Shown: positions 1 to 12,039, counted from the stretch's first letter. The stretch is DNA of 64,000 bases from Labia minor (GCA_963082975.1 OY720350.1:43912734-43976733); one strand, 5' to 3'. Numbers and translations are program-made. Notes: a model not told the origin generated them from the sequence alone.

Positions 1-2306
1 TATTATATTTATATTATATTTATATTATTGTAGTTCAATGTTAATAAATTACTCCATAAAATGGATCGTTGGCTACAAACTGGTTCAACACAGAAACGGA
101 AAGAATCAGATGATGAGGCATCAACAGCAAACTCTACCAAGAAACGCAAAACTAGAAAATATTCGGATGATTATTTATCATTTGGATTTACTTATATTTG
201 CAACAATGATGTGGAAAGACCAGTCTGCGTTCTATGTCAGGAAAGTTTATCCAATGAAAGTATGAAACCTGCTAATCTCAGACGTCATTTACAAACAAAG
301 CACAGCGAGCATGTTAGTAAGTCTATCGAATTTTTTAAAATGAAAAAAGAAGAACTTAATTCAAGTCAGAAATTGATGGTAAAGACGGGATCTGGTGGTA
401 TGAGTAAGAAAGCAGTAATGGCATCATATGAAGTAGCTCTACTTATTGCTAAAGCAGGAAAGCCGCATAATATAGCAGAGCAATTAATTCTTCCTGCTAC
501 AAAAGTAATTACAAATATAATGTTAGGAACTAAAGCAGCAAACGATATAAATTTGATTTCATTATCAAATGATACGGTTAAGAATAGGATTGAAGACATG
601 TCATGTAATATAAAAGAAGAATTAATATCGAGAGTGCGCAAAAGTCACTATTACTCATTACAATTGGATGAAAGTACTGATGTCACTAATAATGCCAATT
701 TGTTAGCTTTCATTAGATATGAGTTTGAAAATCAAATACAAGAAGATGTATTGTTTTGTGATTCACTACCTTCACGAACGACAGCTAATGACATATTTAA
801 CAGTTTGAATAATTTTATAACCGAAAATGAAATAGAGTGGCCAAAATGTGTTGGAATTTGCACTGATGGTGCTCGTGCAATGTCAGGTACAAGAACTGGA
901 TTGATTGCTCTTATTAAAAATGTTGCGCCTCAGGTTGTTTGGAATCATTGCTGCATTCACAGAGAATCATTAGCAGCCAAAAATATGTCACCAGATTTGA
1001 AAAGAACATTAGACGAAGTAGTTAAAATTGTCAATTTCATTAAGGCTCGTCCACTTAATTCCAGAGTTTTTAAAATTTTGTGTGAGGAAATGGGTAGTCA
1101 ACATACACATTTATTATTACATACAGATGTACGTTGGTTGTCCCGCGGGAAAGTACTCATTCGCCTTTTTGAGCTTCGAGATGAAATACGATTGTTTTTA
1201 ATAGATGCGCATTTTGAACTGACCGAATGTTTCAATGATTTTATCTGGTTAGCTAAGGTGGCTTACTTGACTGATATTTTTACAAAATTGAACGAACTTA
1301 ATTTGAGCCTGCAAGGTACTGTTGTAAATATATTTAAAGTTGAAGATAAAATAGAAGCAATGATTAAAAAAATCGACTTGTGGTCGAAACGCATCCAGAA
1401 CGGTGTATATGAGTCTTTTCCAACTCTCAATGATTTCATAGAAAGCTCCAGTGAAAAATTGCTTAATCAAACGCGTCAATTATTTGTTGAACATTTAATT
1501 ACTTTGAAAAGCAACTTCAGGAAGTATTTTTCTACTCCTGATCCTTGCAATAACTGGATCAGAGATCCATTTAATATGGAAATTACAAATGCTAAACATT
1601 TATCTGCACCTGAACAAGATATTCTCGTGGAATTATCATGTGATACAACTTATAAACTAATATTTAACAAAACTGAATTGAGCAACTTTTGGTTACTTCT
1701 CAGGTCAGATTATCCTGCGCTTGCAAATAAAGCACTTCAACACTTGATTCCATTCTGCACAACATATTTATGCGAACAAGCTTTTTCGGTACTATTTTAT
1801 ATTAAGTCTAAATATAGAAACAAATTAAATGTAGAGCCGGATCTTAGATTAAAAGTTTCCAATATTAAGCCAGATATTGAGATTCTTGTTTCAAGAAAAC
1901 AACTGCATACATCTCATTAAATATGTAAGTTATATTTAATGAGATAGATGCAGTTATTTTTTAAAATATTTCTTATTTAATATTTTCTGAAAAAAATTAT
2001 AAAATATTTATATGAATTTAATGTAAGTACCCATTATAATTTGTGAGATTTGTTGCTATGACAATGTTTGTATTTTCTTTCTTCAATATTATAATTTCTA
2101 ATAAAATGTGTTCTACAATATGCAAAAAAATCGTTATTCACCAATCACTGTTAGAAATATTCATCATATATCCTTGTCCTTATGAGATCGTAAGCCAGAA
2201 ATTAATTAATAAAATGACGTAAAGTACCTAAAGTTGTGATGGGGGTCCGTCAAAAAAAATTTTTTCAAGTGGGGGTCCGTGGAGTACATAAGTTTAAGAA
2301 CCTATG
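1..2306 (+). mobile_element. hAT transposon copy 1, 5' end outside the window
   Basis: Base-for-base by eye, this stretch repeats 17281-19586, the 3' two-thirds of the complete copy. Its right end reads TTTAAGAACCTATG, the inverted counterpart of the left terminus CAGTGGTTCTTAAAC seen at 16260. The next 8 bases (2307-2314, CCTTAAGA) are the presumed target duplication, whose partner lies off the window. The sub-terminal motif GGGGGTCCG occurs twice near the right end (about 2240 and 2272). It encodes the transposase at 61-1920. Confidence 0.93.
61..1920 (+). CDS. hAT-superfamily transposase (BED finger plus RNase H-like core), copy 1
   Basis: Intact 619-aa ORF starting at ATG and ending in TAA. 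Features seen: a basic stretch at residues 27-33 (probable nuclear signal); a BED-type zinc finger with C56, C59, H76 and H81; an RNase H-like core with LDES (D203) and CTDGA (D269), the usual first two acidic positions; the family block VRWLSRG; and a C-terminal hAT dimerisation region with CEQAFS (E572, candidate third catalytic residue) followed by IKSKYRNKLN. These are hallmarks of the SCAND3/ZBED5/GTF2IRD2-like hAT group that animals have repeatedly domesticated. The product would bind the element ends and catalyse cut-and-paste transposition in the nucleus. Identity to a second copy 17.3 kb away argues for a recent mobile element, not a domesticated gene. Confidence 0.93.
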   Translation: MDRWLQTGSTQKRKESDDEASTANSTKKRKTRKYSDDYLSFGFTYICNNDVERPVCVLCQESLSNESMKPANLRRHLQTKHSEHVSKSIEFFKMKKEELNSSQKLMVKTGSGGMSKKAVMASYEVALLIAKAGKPHNIAEQLILPATKVITNIMLGTKAANDINLISLSNDTVKNRIEDMSCNIKEELISRVRKSHYYSLQLDESTDVTNNANLLAFIRYEFENQIQEDVLFCDSLPSRTTANDIFNSLNNFITENEIEWPKCVGICTDGARAMSGTRTGLIALIKNVAPQVVWNHCCIHRESLAAKNMSPDLKRTLDEVVKIVNFIKARPLNSRVFKILCEEMGSQHTHLLLHTDVRWLSRGKVLIRLFELRDEIRLFLIDAHFELTECFNDFIWLAKVAYLTDIFTKLNELNLSLQGTVVNIFKVEDKIEAMIKKIDLWSKRIQNGVYESFPTLNDFIESSSEKLLNQTRQLFVEHLITLKSNFRKYFSTPDPCNNWIRDPFNMEITNAKHLSAPEQDILVELSCDTTYKLIFNKTELSNFWLLLRSDYPALANKALQHLIPFCTTYLCEQAFSVLFYIKSKYRNKLNVEPDLRLKVSNIKPDIEILVSRKQLHTSH

Positions 2307-2314
2307 CCTTAAGA

Positions 2315-2811
2315 AAATATCGGTCATTTTTCTTAATACATTATTTAGCAAAAAATACTATTAAAAAATTGTAAAATTATAAAAGATAAATATATTTATC
2401 CGGGTAAGAAAATTGGATAATTTTATGTTGCTAATTGCATTTGTTTTTAAGGTTTACGACCATATCCAAGTCAGAAGTCTGTATGACTTGCTTAGTTGTA
2501 GGTTGAGCAAGATAGTTTATAACTAAAAGTGTAAAAATAAAACCCAAGTGATCATTTTTGGTTATTATTTTTTTTTCATATTCTATAACAATATTTAATT
2601 CTTTTAATACTTTTAATAAAATAATAAAAAGATAAACACATTTATATTCATTTTTGTTAATTAATTATTAAACATTTCAAAAATGAAAATGATAATTTTG
2701 ACTTATATTTGATATTAATAGCAGCTCATAAGTAATGTCTTGTTTTTTTTCTAATTTTATTCTATTATACTTTAATTTTCATCATTCAATTCTCCCTTTT
2801 TACTATCTCGT
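2315..2811. other. AT-rich spacer, nothing recognised
   Basis: Simple AT-rich sequence between the hAT copy and the first family A fragment. No ORF, RNA gene or repeat end was seen. Confidence 0.5.
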
Positions 2812-3068
2812 GAGAGATAGTATTGCGATCACGAAAATTTTCGATGTCATGATTTTGATGTTTTTATACGTTTTGAAGGTCCCTGATTCATGTTCACTGA
2901 TGCTGAGAAAAGTGTCTGTCGGAGTGTGTGTATATAGACAAGATTACACAATAACGGTTTAAGCTAGAATAATGAAATTTGGTATTATTCAAAATTCGTA
3001 ATTTTCTATAAACTTTTTAGAGATGTAGTTCATTCGAAAGAGGGCCATTACCTATCACGTTTTCATTA
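2812..3068 (+). mobile_element. Family A Helentron-like repeat (A1), 5' fragment
   Basis: Begins with the family A 5' hairpin (ACTATCTC..GAGATAGT) and TATTGCGATCACGAAAATTT, then the internal segment ending near CATTACCTATCACG. The TG-rich microsatellite is shortened to a few units (about 2918-2938) and the 3' half is missing. Divergence suggests an old copy. Confidence 0.7.
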
Positions 3069-4412
3069 AAAGAAAAAATTAACTTTTACACTAAAAATAT
3101 ATAATATTTTATTATTTCCAATTCTTAAAAATTTTAGATTTCTTTATTTCAAAATAATAACATTTTTCTTTTTCCTATTTTTTATATGTAGGTTATAAAA
3201 CCATTTGATTCTCTAACTAAAATAATTTTATATATAATTATAAATAGTTTTTTATTATATAGAATAATTATTAATTACTAATATCTTTTAATGTGCCTAA
3301 TTCTTCAAGAGTTTTGTCAAAAATTCATAGACTATTGATACTGAAATAAAATATTGAAACAAAAATTGACCAATTTGGTATCATAAGAAAGGAAAACAAT
3401 TCCTCAACCATTTTTAGAATTCCGAGGTCAATACGCATTAAATAACTGAAATAATAATATAATTTAAGAGGATTGCGTATAATTTTTTCTTAGATACTTA
3501 AAAATGTATCATTTAAGATAAAAAAAAACACAGAACAGATATTTAACCTATAATTAAATTTCTCAAAATTAAATGATACTTAATTGATAGAAGAAGAACA
3601 AGAAGACGAAGGAAAAAAATAATTATTCCTATTACTTAATAGTTATAATTGTAATATATTAACTTTCGAGTCCAAGAACTAGTCTTGGAATGTACTATCA
3701 TAAATTTTCGGTATTGGATTCACAGACATGGTGAGAATAACCGACTTAGTGTTTAGTGTTTAGAAAGAAGAAAAACAATTAAAATAATAATAATTATAGT
3801 ATAAAATACTTCATATGTAATATAGTTTAAAGATAAAAGTAACGATCTAACCATTTTACCAAAAGTCATTACATTTTTAAAAGACAATATAAAATGTTTA
3901 TATTAATTTTGTCAATCTTCGTTATAACTTCTTCGCCTAAGAGTATTTAACTCATTTTTTTGTTAAAATAAATAAAGAAAAAAAAAATTTGAAAAGTAAA
4001 CAAATTCGTTTTGTTTATTATTATTAAAATGATATATCATAGATTAGAGATCAAGAATATTTAATTCTATTTATTTTATTAATTTGATATATCTACGTAG
4101 AAATTATTAGATACATACCGTTGATGAATTTAACAATGTTACCAAAATACTATAAATATCCGAAACCATTTCCAAGATGATATTCATAAGCATAATTACA
4201 ATTGGTAGCCCATAATGACTGCAGATATTTTGAGAAGAATTAATCAAAGTAGTATGGGCTATCCTTAAATGGCGTACCTTACAAACAATAAATAAATGAT
4301 GAAGAATTTGTACCCATTAATATTACAACTTCTTATTTATAAACTCAAAATGACTAATTAACTAAACTATCTAACAATTAATATTTAATTTTAACCATTT
4401 ACAATAATTTTT
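3069..4412. other. AT-rich non-coding stretch
   Basis: No coding region, RNA gene or recognisable transposon end found. Only short AT-rich runs are visible. Confidence 0.45.
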
Positions 4413-5014
4413 ACTATCTCGCCAAAGATAGTATTGCGATCACGAAAATTTTTGATGTTGAGATTTTGATGTTTTTTTACGTTTTGAAGGTTCCTGAATC
4501 ATTGTCACTAAGGTTGAGAAAAATGTCTGTGTGTATGTGTGTGTGTATGTATGTAACTAAGATTACGCAAAAACGGTTTGAGCTAGAATCATGAAATTTG
4601 GTACATGGGCATTATTCAAAATTCATAGTTTTCTATCAACTTTTGAGAAATGTAGCTCAACCGGAAGAGGATCATTACCTACGTTTTGATGTTTTTTTCT
4701 TCTAAAGTGACCGTAAAAATGAAGATATATGTTTGATAATTTTTCACATGATTAATAATTGTATAAAACTGCTATATATAGAATTTCAGCTTGATTGAAT
4801 CGCTGAAAGTACCAGAATTAATTTTTTAACACTGCAAATCTCACGTGCCAACACGTGACGCGGTGCCATCAACAAAGAGCCAAACATGCGCTGGTTTAAT
4901 AAATATTATTTATTAATTTTAATTTATAATTTAATTAATTTAATTTAATTTAAATTAATATATGTTATTTAATCCAATTCAAATTTGCGAGATAGTCGTG
5001 TGGAGACACTCCAG
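4413..5014 (+). mobile_element. Family A Helentron-like repeat (A2), full length
   Basis: Complete reference copy of about 600 bp. Order of parts: 5' hairpin with ACTATCTCGCC; a GT/GTAT microsatellite (about 4528-4556); the core ATGAAATTTGGTAC (about 4592) and ACCGGAAGAGG (about 4660); a segment with CACGTGACG; then the inverted sub-terminal motif GCGAGATAGT, and a terminal stem GTG-GAGA-CAC ending CTCCAG. There is no ORF. The short sub-terminal inverted repeat, internal microsatellite and 3' hairpin are the plan known for non-autonomous Helentrons (HINE/DINE). The class assignment rests on architecture, not on a matching Rep/helicase gene. Confidence 0.7.
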
Positions 5015-5394
5015 ATTTTTTAAATTTATCTTTATTATATATATTGGATCCTTAATCTTTTTCAAGAGAAAATAATACCTAAATAATTATTATAATTACA
5101 ATAATTGGATACAAGGGATATTTTAATTTCCCGGGCAGTATAAGTTGCAATTTTTTGTTGTTTCGTTGTTAAACATTTCTGAAAAGTATCTATAAGTAAA
5201 TTTTTAGCCCTATTGAATTTTGTTCAGACCCATGTCAGCTAGACAAAAAATGTTTATTATTCATATATTTGTAAATTTTCATTAAATTTTGATATAAGAA
5301 TCGGAAATAAAATAAAGCACCTTTTTTAAAAATATTGATTTTGGTGAGTCTACTTTGAATAAAAGGATGGTTCGGTTCCTAAATGGCATAAGCA

Positions 5395-5555
5395 TTTCTA
5401 AGAAAGCGGCAAATTCGGTCGAATGTGAGCGCTATGTTCCTCAATTTTTTATCTCACACGATCAAAAATTATCTACAAGCTCAACGATGTTTGCGTGAAG
5501 CAATTCGAAAACATTGCTTAAATTTGGAGTGGTCCAATAGTATTTTGCATCACTT
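5395..5555 (+). pseudogene. mariner transposase fragment
   Basis: Two short blocks in different frames resemble the middle of mariner transposases: RQIRSNVSAMFLNF (about 5406-5447), and CLREAIRKHCLNLEWSN followed by SILHH (about 5485-5550), the family's LREAIR..RPELW..NSW.LHHDN region. A frameshift lies between them, and the LHHDN block lacks the D-N that should follow. No TIR was found. It is a dead relic. Confidence 0.62.
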
Positions 5556-6042
5556 ATTTAATTATTGATCAATTTGTGTCTTATAATATCAGTTTCCATA
5601 TTCATCACACATGGCTCCTCTACAAAAGAATCATCATTTTTACAAGCATAGGTTTAAGAGCTAAAAGTTATCCCAAAGATAGAATTTCAAAATTGTTTTG
5701 GTAATTGGAATTATTGTATAATTTTGAACACTACGTTAAAAGAAGCAAATTATCAAAATACGAGCATTCTATATTTTAAATCTGCTTATTTTTAAGTAAT
5801 AAATCTTTGTTATGGTTAAACCAACCTACTACATTTGTTATTACAATAGATTTAATAAATTAGGTTTTTTATTCCATTAATGTTAAAGATTAAATTTATT
5901 TTATATAAGATATGTAATAAAATGCAATATAGTTATGTAATAAAATTGAAAAAAATATTACTTTTCAACACTTATTTGACCAACGAATCGCATCCTCATG
6001 ATTTTATAAAAGACATATAATTAATTAATATTCTTAGCTTAC

Positions 6043-6301
6043 CTGTTGAATAGTCAAACGACTAGGTAAATTCAAAACAACTTTCAGTTGACAATTTAAT
6101 TTTCTTAAACGAAAATTTATACTGAGTAAAAAATTTAAAAATTGTAAATATATCGATTGTACTATTAAATAAGGAAAATAAAGGAAATAATCATCTAAAT
6201 CATCCATGCCATAATATTTAAAATTGGTAAATTGAACTATTGCAAACAATTCAGTAAAGATTTTTACAGAAAAGATGATAATTATTTGACTTATGGATAT
6301 C
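6043..6301 (-). CDS. Gustatory receptor-like exon (third visible)
   Basis: Acceptor with a strong pyrimidine tract and ACTAAT branch-like motif ending TTTTTAG at 6302; donor CAG|GTAAGC at 6042. It encodes ISISQIIIIFSVKIF through LPSRLTIQQ, including FYF-rich TM segments and the RxRxLN loop characteristic of 7tm_7 receptors. It ends in phase 0. Confidence 0.58.
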
Positions 6302-9300
6302 CTAAAAATATAAAAAGAAAACAAATTAGTAATGTAAAGTCATTGAAAATTTGATTATTCTATATATGCTAATATATTTTAATTTGAATTTAATTAAATT
6401 TTTAATAAAGAATTGATGACATCGGTGAAATTGGCATCTCCAGCAGAATTTGTGCTGTTTTATTGAACTTATGATCAATTTTTTTCTACGATATAAATTA
6501 ATTACTATCACGCCAGAGATAGTATTGCGATCCCGAAAATTTTCGATCTCGAGATTTTGATGTTTTTATACGTTTTGAAGGTCCCTGAACCATTTTCATT
6601 AACGTTGAAAAAAATGTCTCTCTCTGTGTGTGCATGTGTGTATATGTGTATGTGTGTATGAAGACAAGATTACGCAAAAACGGTTTGAGCTAGAATGATG
6701 AAATTTGGTATACGGGCATTATTCAAAATTTGTAGTATTCTATTAACTTTTGGGAAATGTAGCTCAACCGGAAGTGGGTCATTACCTACAACGTTTTGAT
6801 TTTTTTTCCCCTGACCGTAAAAATAAAGATATATGTTTGATAATTTTTCATATGATTAAAGATTGTATAAAACTGCTATATCTAGAATTTCAGCTTGCTT
6901 GAATCGCAGAAATTACCAGAATTAATTTTTTGATTTTTTTTCCTCTAAAGTGACCCTAAAAATAAAAATATACCTTTGATAGTTTTTCACATGATTAATT
7001 GTATAAAACTGCTATATATAGAATTTCAGCTTGATTGAATTGCTAAAAGTACCGGAATTAATTTTTTAACATTGCAAATCACGCGCCTGCACGTGACGTG
7101 GTGCCATCAACAAAGAGCCAAACACGCGCTGATTTAATAAATATTATTTATTAATTTTAATTTCTAATTTAATTAATTAAATTTAATTTAAATATAATAT
7201 ATGTTATTTAATCCAATTCAAATAGCGAGATAGTCGAGTGGAGACATTCCAGCTTATTTTTTAGTTATATTTGGTATATATCTATAGAGACAGAAATAAT
7301 GATTTATTATTTTATAAAATTATTAAACCCCTCTTTGATTTCTAATCTAATTATATATACTACATAAATAAAAAAAAGAAATAAAATCACTTTTAAAAAT
7401 GAATTATTCAAAAAAACATTTATTTGAAATTATTATTTGTGAAACAATATCTTAATATTATTTTAAATAATATAATTATATTATTCTTGCCTTTTAAAAT
7501 ATCGATAATGTTTTTCCAAATCATCTATCAATTCCAAATCAAATTGTGTTATATCACTAACAATCTCCTCAAAATGATAACGCAAACGAAACAACCATAT
7601 GATTATAGAAGTCAAACTACATAAAATATTACGCATAAACTCAAAAAGAGACATAGCGATGATAAACAGATGATCTTTTCCTAAAAACAAATAGATAATC
7701 ATCATCATTATCATTAGTTTATGTGCAAAAAAAATATTTTTTAGAAACCTTCAAAATTTTTGGCATATAAAATATATTTTGATCCACATCTAATTATTTT
7801 CTTATAATATTCCCTTAATTCATATTTATAATTTTATGTGACAAAGATACTTAATGAATAAGTGAGTATAAAACATATCGAAAGCATTCACTAAATGTCT
7901 TCCACAAATTAATTTAAATTTATTTATCTATTTATCTCTCTATCTCGGTTATCCGACAGAACTCGAAAATTCTTGCCCGAATAAACCACATTACTCGACT
8001 ACTTCCATCCAACTCCTAACCTCTCCCAATTCCCTCACGTATCTCATTAGGTTGTCTGCCCCAATTGGTCTTCTTAAAAACAAGTTTCTCGCTACTCTTT
8101 TTACACTCATTCGAGCTACACATCCTGTAATCCTGTAATATGTTTGGAGACTGGTCATGCAATTCATTGTTCATCCATTTCTCAGAGATTTCATTCTTCC
8201 CCGGCTGGATCAGTGTCTGCCAAACTTTACCACATTAAGAAACGCGGTCATATGTTTCGCAGCACACTAAATAAAAAATTTCGTGAAATTAAATACAACT
8301 AACCAATATGAGAAAAAAATTTATTTATTTAATATAGTAATAATAAAATTCCTTATATTATTTTATTGAGATATAATGCATTTAAATAAAAAATATGCAG
8401 AGATAATATTATTAACAAAAAGAATGCAATTAATGCTGAGAAAATTTTTTGTTAATTGTGTTGCTGTTAAAGCCTCTCCCTGATTTAGATTTATTTATTT
8501 TAATATCAATTTATTTTTATATAATTTTTATAAGTTTTTTTCTTTTATATATATATATATTTTTGTATATTTATATTCACCGACGTGGTCGGTCTGTTCA
8601 GTCGCTATTTTGACTTACAAATGGGTCACATGACCCCTCACAGCCAATCATCTTGCTGCCTTTTGTTGATGTTGGTCTCGAGGCTTCTGTCTTGAGCGTT
8701 CTCTTCACTTGTATATTAGACTTCTTGTTGTGAACTTGCTTTTTGGACTTGGATATCGTTGACACGCCTTTTGCTTTTTAGCTGTGAATTCGCCATTTTT
8801 TGTTAACCACGTGCTTGGCAAACTGTGTTGAGTTATTATTTCTTTTTATTTTTATATTTAATTTCATTTTATTTTTACTTTATATTAATTTTCTTTTCAT
8901 TAAATATTATAACGTGGCAACGAGCCTTTTTCTTCTATTCGTAAAAAAGTGAACCTAATCTTCCCTTTTCAGGTCCATATGTTAGCATCGGATATTTTGA
9001 TTAATTTAATTTGTTATTATTTCTTTCCGATTTTGGTTCTCCAAGGCGAATCGCCTAAGCACTAATAGTCAAATGTACTGCACTCTTTGGTTAAGTTTAT
9101 TTCAGGGCTTCTTTCCCAAATAATTTTATTTTACTCCCCGTGTGAAAGAATTGAGAATTCTTTTTTTAACTCCTTCAATAGTGGCACAGGTGATCCGATA
9201 GGCTCGACAATATTTTATTTTGTCCTCGGCTTGTCCAGTTGCACTGGATGATATATTCAATAAAATAACATTAAGTGACTCCAACCAATTATAAGGAAAG

Positions 9301-9410
9301 AAATCTGGCTAAACCTTTTCAGTTTATTAAACTTATCCTAAATATTTGACGGCACACCTTGGATATTTTGGTATATATATATATATATATTTATATAAAA
9401 ACATAGATTA

Positions 9411-9450
<40 letters not shown>

Positions 9451-12030
9451 TTAGATTGAATCGTACTTTTGAATTAATCTAGAATTCATTTTCTAATACC
9501 TGAAACTTTATCAAAACTATCTATCTTAATCAAATATTCTCTATAATTCCTAGAATAATTGGATTAGCTTAATAGGACAGGAGTTATAAAACAACTTATC
9601 CCACACTAACATTTTGAAAACTTATATCATTTAAGATTATATAGTTTTGAACCTAAGACAAATTAGAAATTTACATTTATGATTTTATGATAATAAATTG
9701 AAAAAAATCCTCCTATAACTGATCTTGAATATTCAATGAACCAAACTATCAATAGTTTTCTTTAATTTCATTTCTTAAACTTAACTCTTTATTCACTTTC
9801 ATTCATTGGCATAAAATATTGTATATTAATAGTGAAAGCATGCATGCATACAACAACAGGTTGTATTGTATTATATGTGTACCAATATCTATAAGAAAAG
9901 TGAAGTTGTATAAGACCGGAACATTTTTCACTAAATCGCGCAATCGGATGATTATTCATTATTTTTTCTCGAAATGACTACGCCCCAATGTTCCGCTTTA
10001 GAAATTCATATATATATAAAATAATCAAGAATGAGAATAAATATGTCATAATAATTGTTAATATTAATATTAGTGTAATTGTCGATTTCAAATATATTAT
10101 AGATAGTTAATTTATTTATATTTTGTAAAGCAAAACCAACTTTCTTGTAAAATAAAATTTAATCATAAAGGGAAGGCGCAATAAGGTAAAAAAATAAATA
10201 TCTTAGATAAGGGATATTTATAATTGAATTTGATGGCTGTGCAGATGTTATTGCGTCTCTTCACCATCATATTAAATGAGAAATACAAAAATACCCTTGA
10301 AAATTGAGTTTTACAAATATACAGAAAGTATGCAAAAAGTAGACTAATGGAGGGTAAAAGTTAGCAGTTGCAGCGCCCGTTCTCGCATTTACGGCTATGG
10401 GCTAGTTGAGCAAGAAGCTTGTGTTTACTTTAGCTTTATTGATTTTATTCCAAAAATTAATTTTTATATTTTTGGAATAAATATATTGTATTAATATTAA
10501 TATATACATATATATAGTAAAGGGTGTTTCTTTTAGAGGTATAGATCTTTAAATTGCAATAAAACAACGATGGATTATTCGATTGTCATGAATTTTATTT
10601 ATACGAAAGATAATCTTGTGGTATTACATTTTATATATGATTTCTGGCATATGACCGCCACGGTTGGCTCGGATGTAGTCCAATTTGGACGTCCAATTTT
10701 CGATAACTTTTTCCAACATTTGTGGCCGTATATCGGCAATAACACGGCGAATGTTGTCTTCCAAATGGTCAAGCGTTTGTGGCTTATCCGCAATGAAACC
10801 AATGACTTTACATAGCCCCACAGAAAGTAGTCTATCGGTGTTAAATCACAAGATCTTGGAGGCCAATTCACAGGTCGAAAACGTGAAATTAGGCGGTCAC
10901 CAAACGTGTCTTTCAATAAATCGATTGTGGCACGAGCTGTGTGACATGTTGCGCCGTCTTGTTGGAATCACAGCTCCTGGACATCATGGTTGTTCAATTC
11001 AGGAATGAAAAAGTTAGTAATCATGGCTCTATACCGACTCATGGACTCAATCGGGTCTTCCTCAATGCTACGCGCTCTACAGTAGCAATAGCTTCTTCTG
11101 TACGCACCGTACGCCGTCTCTGGGGATGCGAGTTATCAATAAGAGTAAACGTGGTGCGAAAACGTTTCATGGTTAATCGAATTAACTGCTCTGATGGACG
11201 ATTTTGTCGACGATTAAATGGACGTAGTGCACGATATGTATTCCGCACAGAACCATTATTTTCGAAATAAAATTGCACTATTTGCAAGCGTTGTTCAGGC
11301 GTGAGTCTATTCAAGATGAATTGCCAAACCAAACTGAGAATAAATCACTTGACAGCTGTTAAATCGGTCGTCAACTTAAAGTTCTATACCTCAAAAAAAA
11401 AAACAACCTTTATATATGTGTACAAGATATAGACATGATTTTATTTATTATTGGCTCTATGGATTTTTTAAATCATAATACTCAGTTAATACATTTATTT
11501 ATTTTGCTTCCAAAATAATAAATATTATATTTAAAGTTTTATGAACTTTATAAAGGTTCGAACTTTCATCCTCAAGATCAGTAATTCAACTTTTTTATAA
11601 TAATATTAATTATAGATATAGTTTTTATAAATTTAAATATAAAAATATTAATTAATTTGTTATTAATTAGTTATTAATTTAAAAAATATTTAAAATAATA
11701 GATTTTTGTCATTTACTATCAATAATAAATGTATATTATATATACGTGTATATACCTTTTAAGTGTATATATTCCATATCATTAAAATCTGCTAAAATAA
11801 AATATAAAGGAATAACAGTTAAATGATAAATTAAACATATCCACGTAAAGATGGCTCGTTGAGGTGAAGTGTAGATTCTTTCGTTTAACTTGTCATAACC
11901 AATCGGAGATAAACCAGTACATCTGGAAATCAGATTAAAGCAATAACAAGCATCCCATACAGCCTTCGTCACTCTTTTCGGTTTATTATCAATATCTGAA
12001 TGATGATTGGACCATGCAATCGTTCGTAGC
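6043..12030 (-). CDS. Gustatory receptor-like gene (7tm_7 family), partial, at least three exons
   Basis: Three minus-strand exons, 12030-11756, 7680-7491 and 6301-6043, have compatible phases (1 nt + 2 nt, then 2 nt + 1 nt) and join into about 241 residues. The joined protein resembles the N-terminal and middle part of an insect gustatory receptor: an N-terminal block (DACYCFNLISRCTGLSP), hydrophobic segments, an amphipathic stretch FEEIVSDITQFDLELIDDLE between candidate TM2 and TM3, and a third exon with a TM followed by FLNFLLSINFRLRKLN, typical of the intracellular loop after TM4. In insects such proteins form ligand-gated cation channels in chemosensory neurons. The introns carry a mariner relic (10520-11410) and family A element A3. 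I found no first exon with an ATG above 12030 and no C-terminal exon with the usual TYhhhhhQF motif below 6043, so it may be partial or a pseudogene. Confidence 0.55.
6504..7254 (+). mobile_element. Family A Helentron-like repeat (A3) with internal duplication, inside receptor intron
   Basis: Starts with ACTATCACGCCAGAGATAGT (one base off the family start) and ends with GCGAGATAGTCGAGTGGAG..CCAGCT. Both the microsatellite (6621-6660) and the core are present. The segment from the poly-T/GACCG block to the ATTTCAG..CCAGAATTAATTTTT block is present twice in tandem (about 6800-6930 and 6931-7065), so the copy is about 150 bp longer than A2. It lies in the presumed intron between the 7491 and 6301 exons. 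Confidence 0.7.
7491..7680 (-). CDS. Gustatory receptor-like exon (middle), probable GC donor
   Basis: Acceptor TTTGTTTTTAG at 7691-7681. The exon encodes KDHLFIIAMSLFEF through HYRYFK. No GT donor is near; the best is GC at 7490-7489 in context AAAAG|GCAAGA, which joins in frame to the 6301 exon by forming an AGG codon. Without splicing the frame would stop three codons later. Confidence 0.5.
7683..10519. other. Large presumed intron: mixed non-coding DNA
   Basis: Contains a more complex, less AT-rich stretch at about 7940-8270, and another at 8575-9300 that includes TGGCAACGAG after an AT-rich run (about 8934), like the start of an LTR-element internal region. It also has AT microsatellites at 9373-9390 and 9412-9443. 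No ORF could be tied to a family; an LTR remnant at 8575-8935 is only a suspicion. Confidence 0.35.
10520..11410 (-). mobile_element. Tc1/mariner-superfamily element, internally deleted and dead
   Basis: Imperfect terminal inverted repeats: GGGTGTTTCTTTTAGAGGTA at the left, with GAGGTATAGA repeated inverted at about 11384-11393, next to TA-rich flanks. Minus-strand relics: an N-terminal helix-turn-helix block (LTPEQRLQIVQFYFENNGSV, 11332-11039) and a C-terminal DDE block with FQQDGATCHTA and NWPPRSCDLTPIDYFLWGYV (about 10970-10600). The segment with the first catalytic Asp is deleted, a TGA replaces the Trp normally before FQQDGA, and a frameshift follows GYVKS. It sits in the largest presumed intron of the receptor gene. 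Confidence 0.85.
11411..11755. other. AT-rich intronic stretch
   Basis: Between the mariner relic and the N-terminal receptor exon; no features seen. Confidence 0.4.
11756..12030 (-). CDS. Gustatory receptor-like exon (N-terminal part)
   Basis: Bounded by an acceptor after a T-rich tract (TTTCATAG at 12031-12038) and a donor GTATAT at 11755-11750. It encodes LRTIAWSNHHSD through FNDMEYIHLK plus one extra nucleotide, with two hydrophobic stretches. The open frame continues upstream only through the T-rich acceptor tract without an ATG, which supports a splice site over a start here. Confidence 0.55.
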
Positions 12031-12039
12031 CTATGAAAC

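Noticed and set aside
5500-6030. C-terminal exon of the gustatory receptor
   Set aside because: I searched the minus strand for TM segments with a TYhhhhhQF-like motif and a phase-0 acceptor and found only short unconvincing pieces.
10570-11270. Several open frames on the plus strand across the mariner relic
   Set aside because: They are antisense to recognisable transposase blocks on the minus strand and have no family resemblance.
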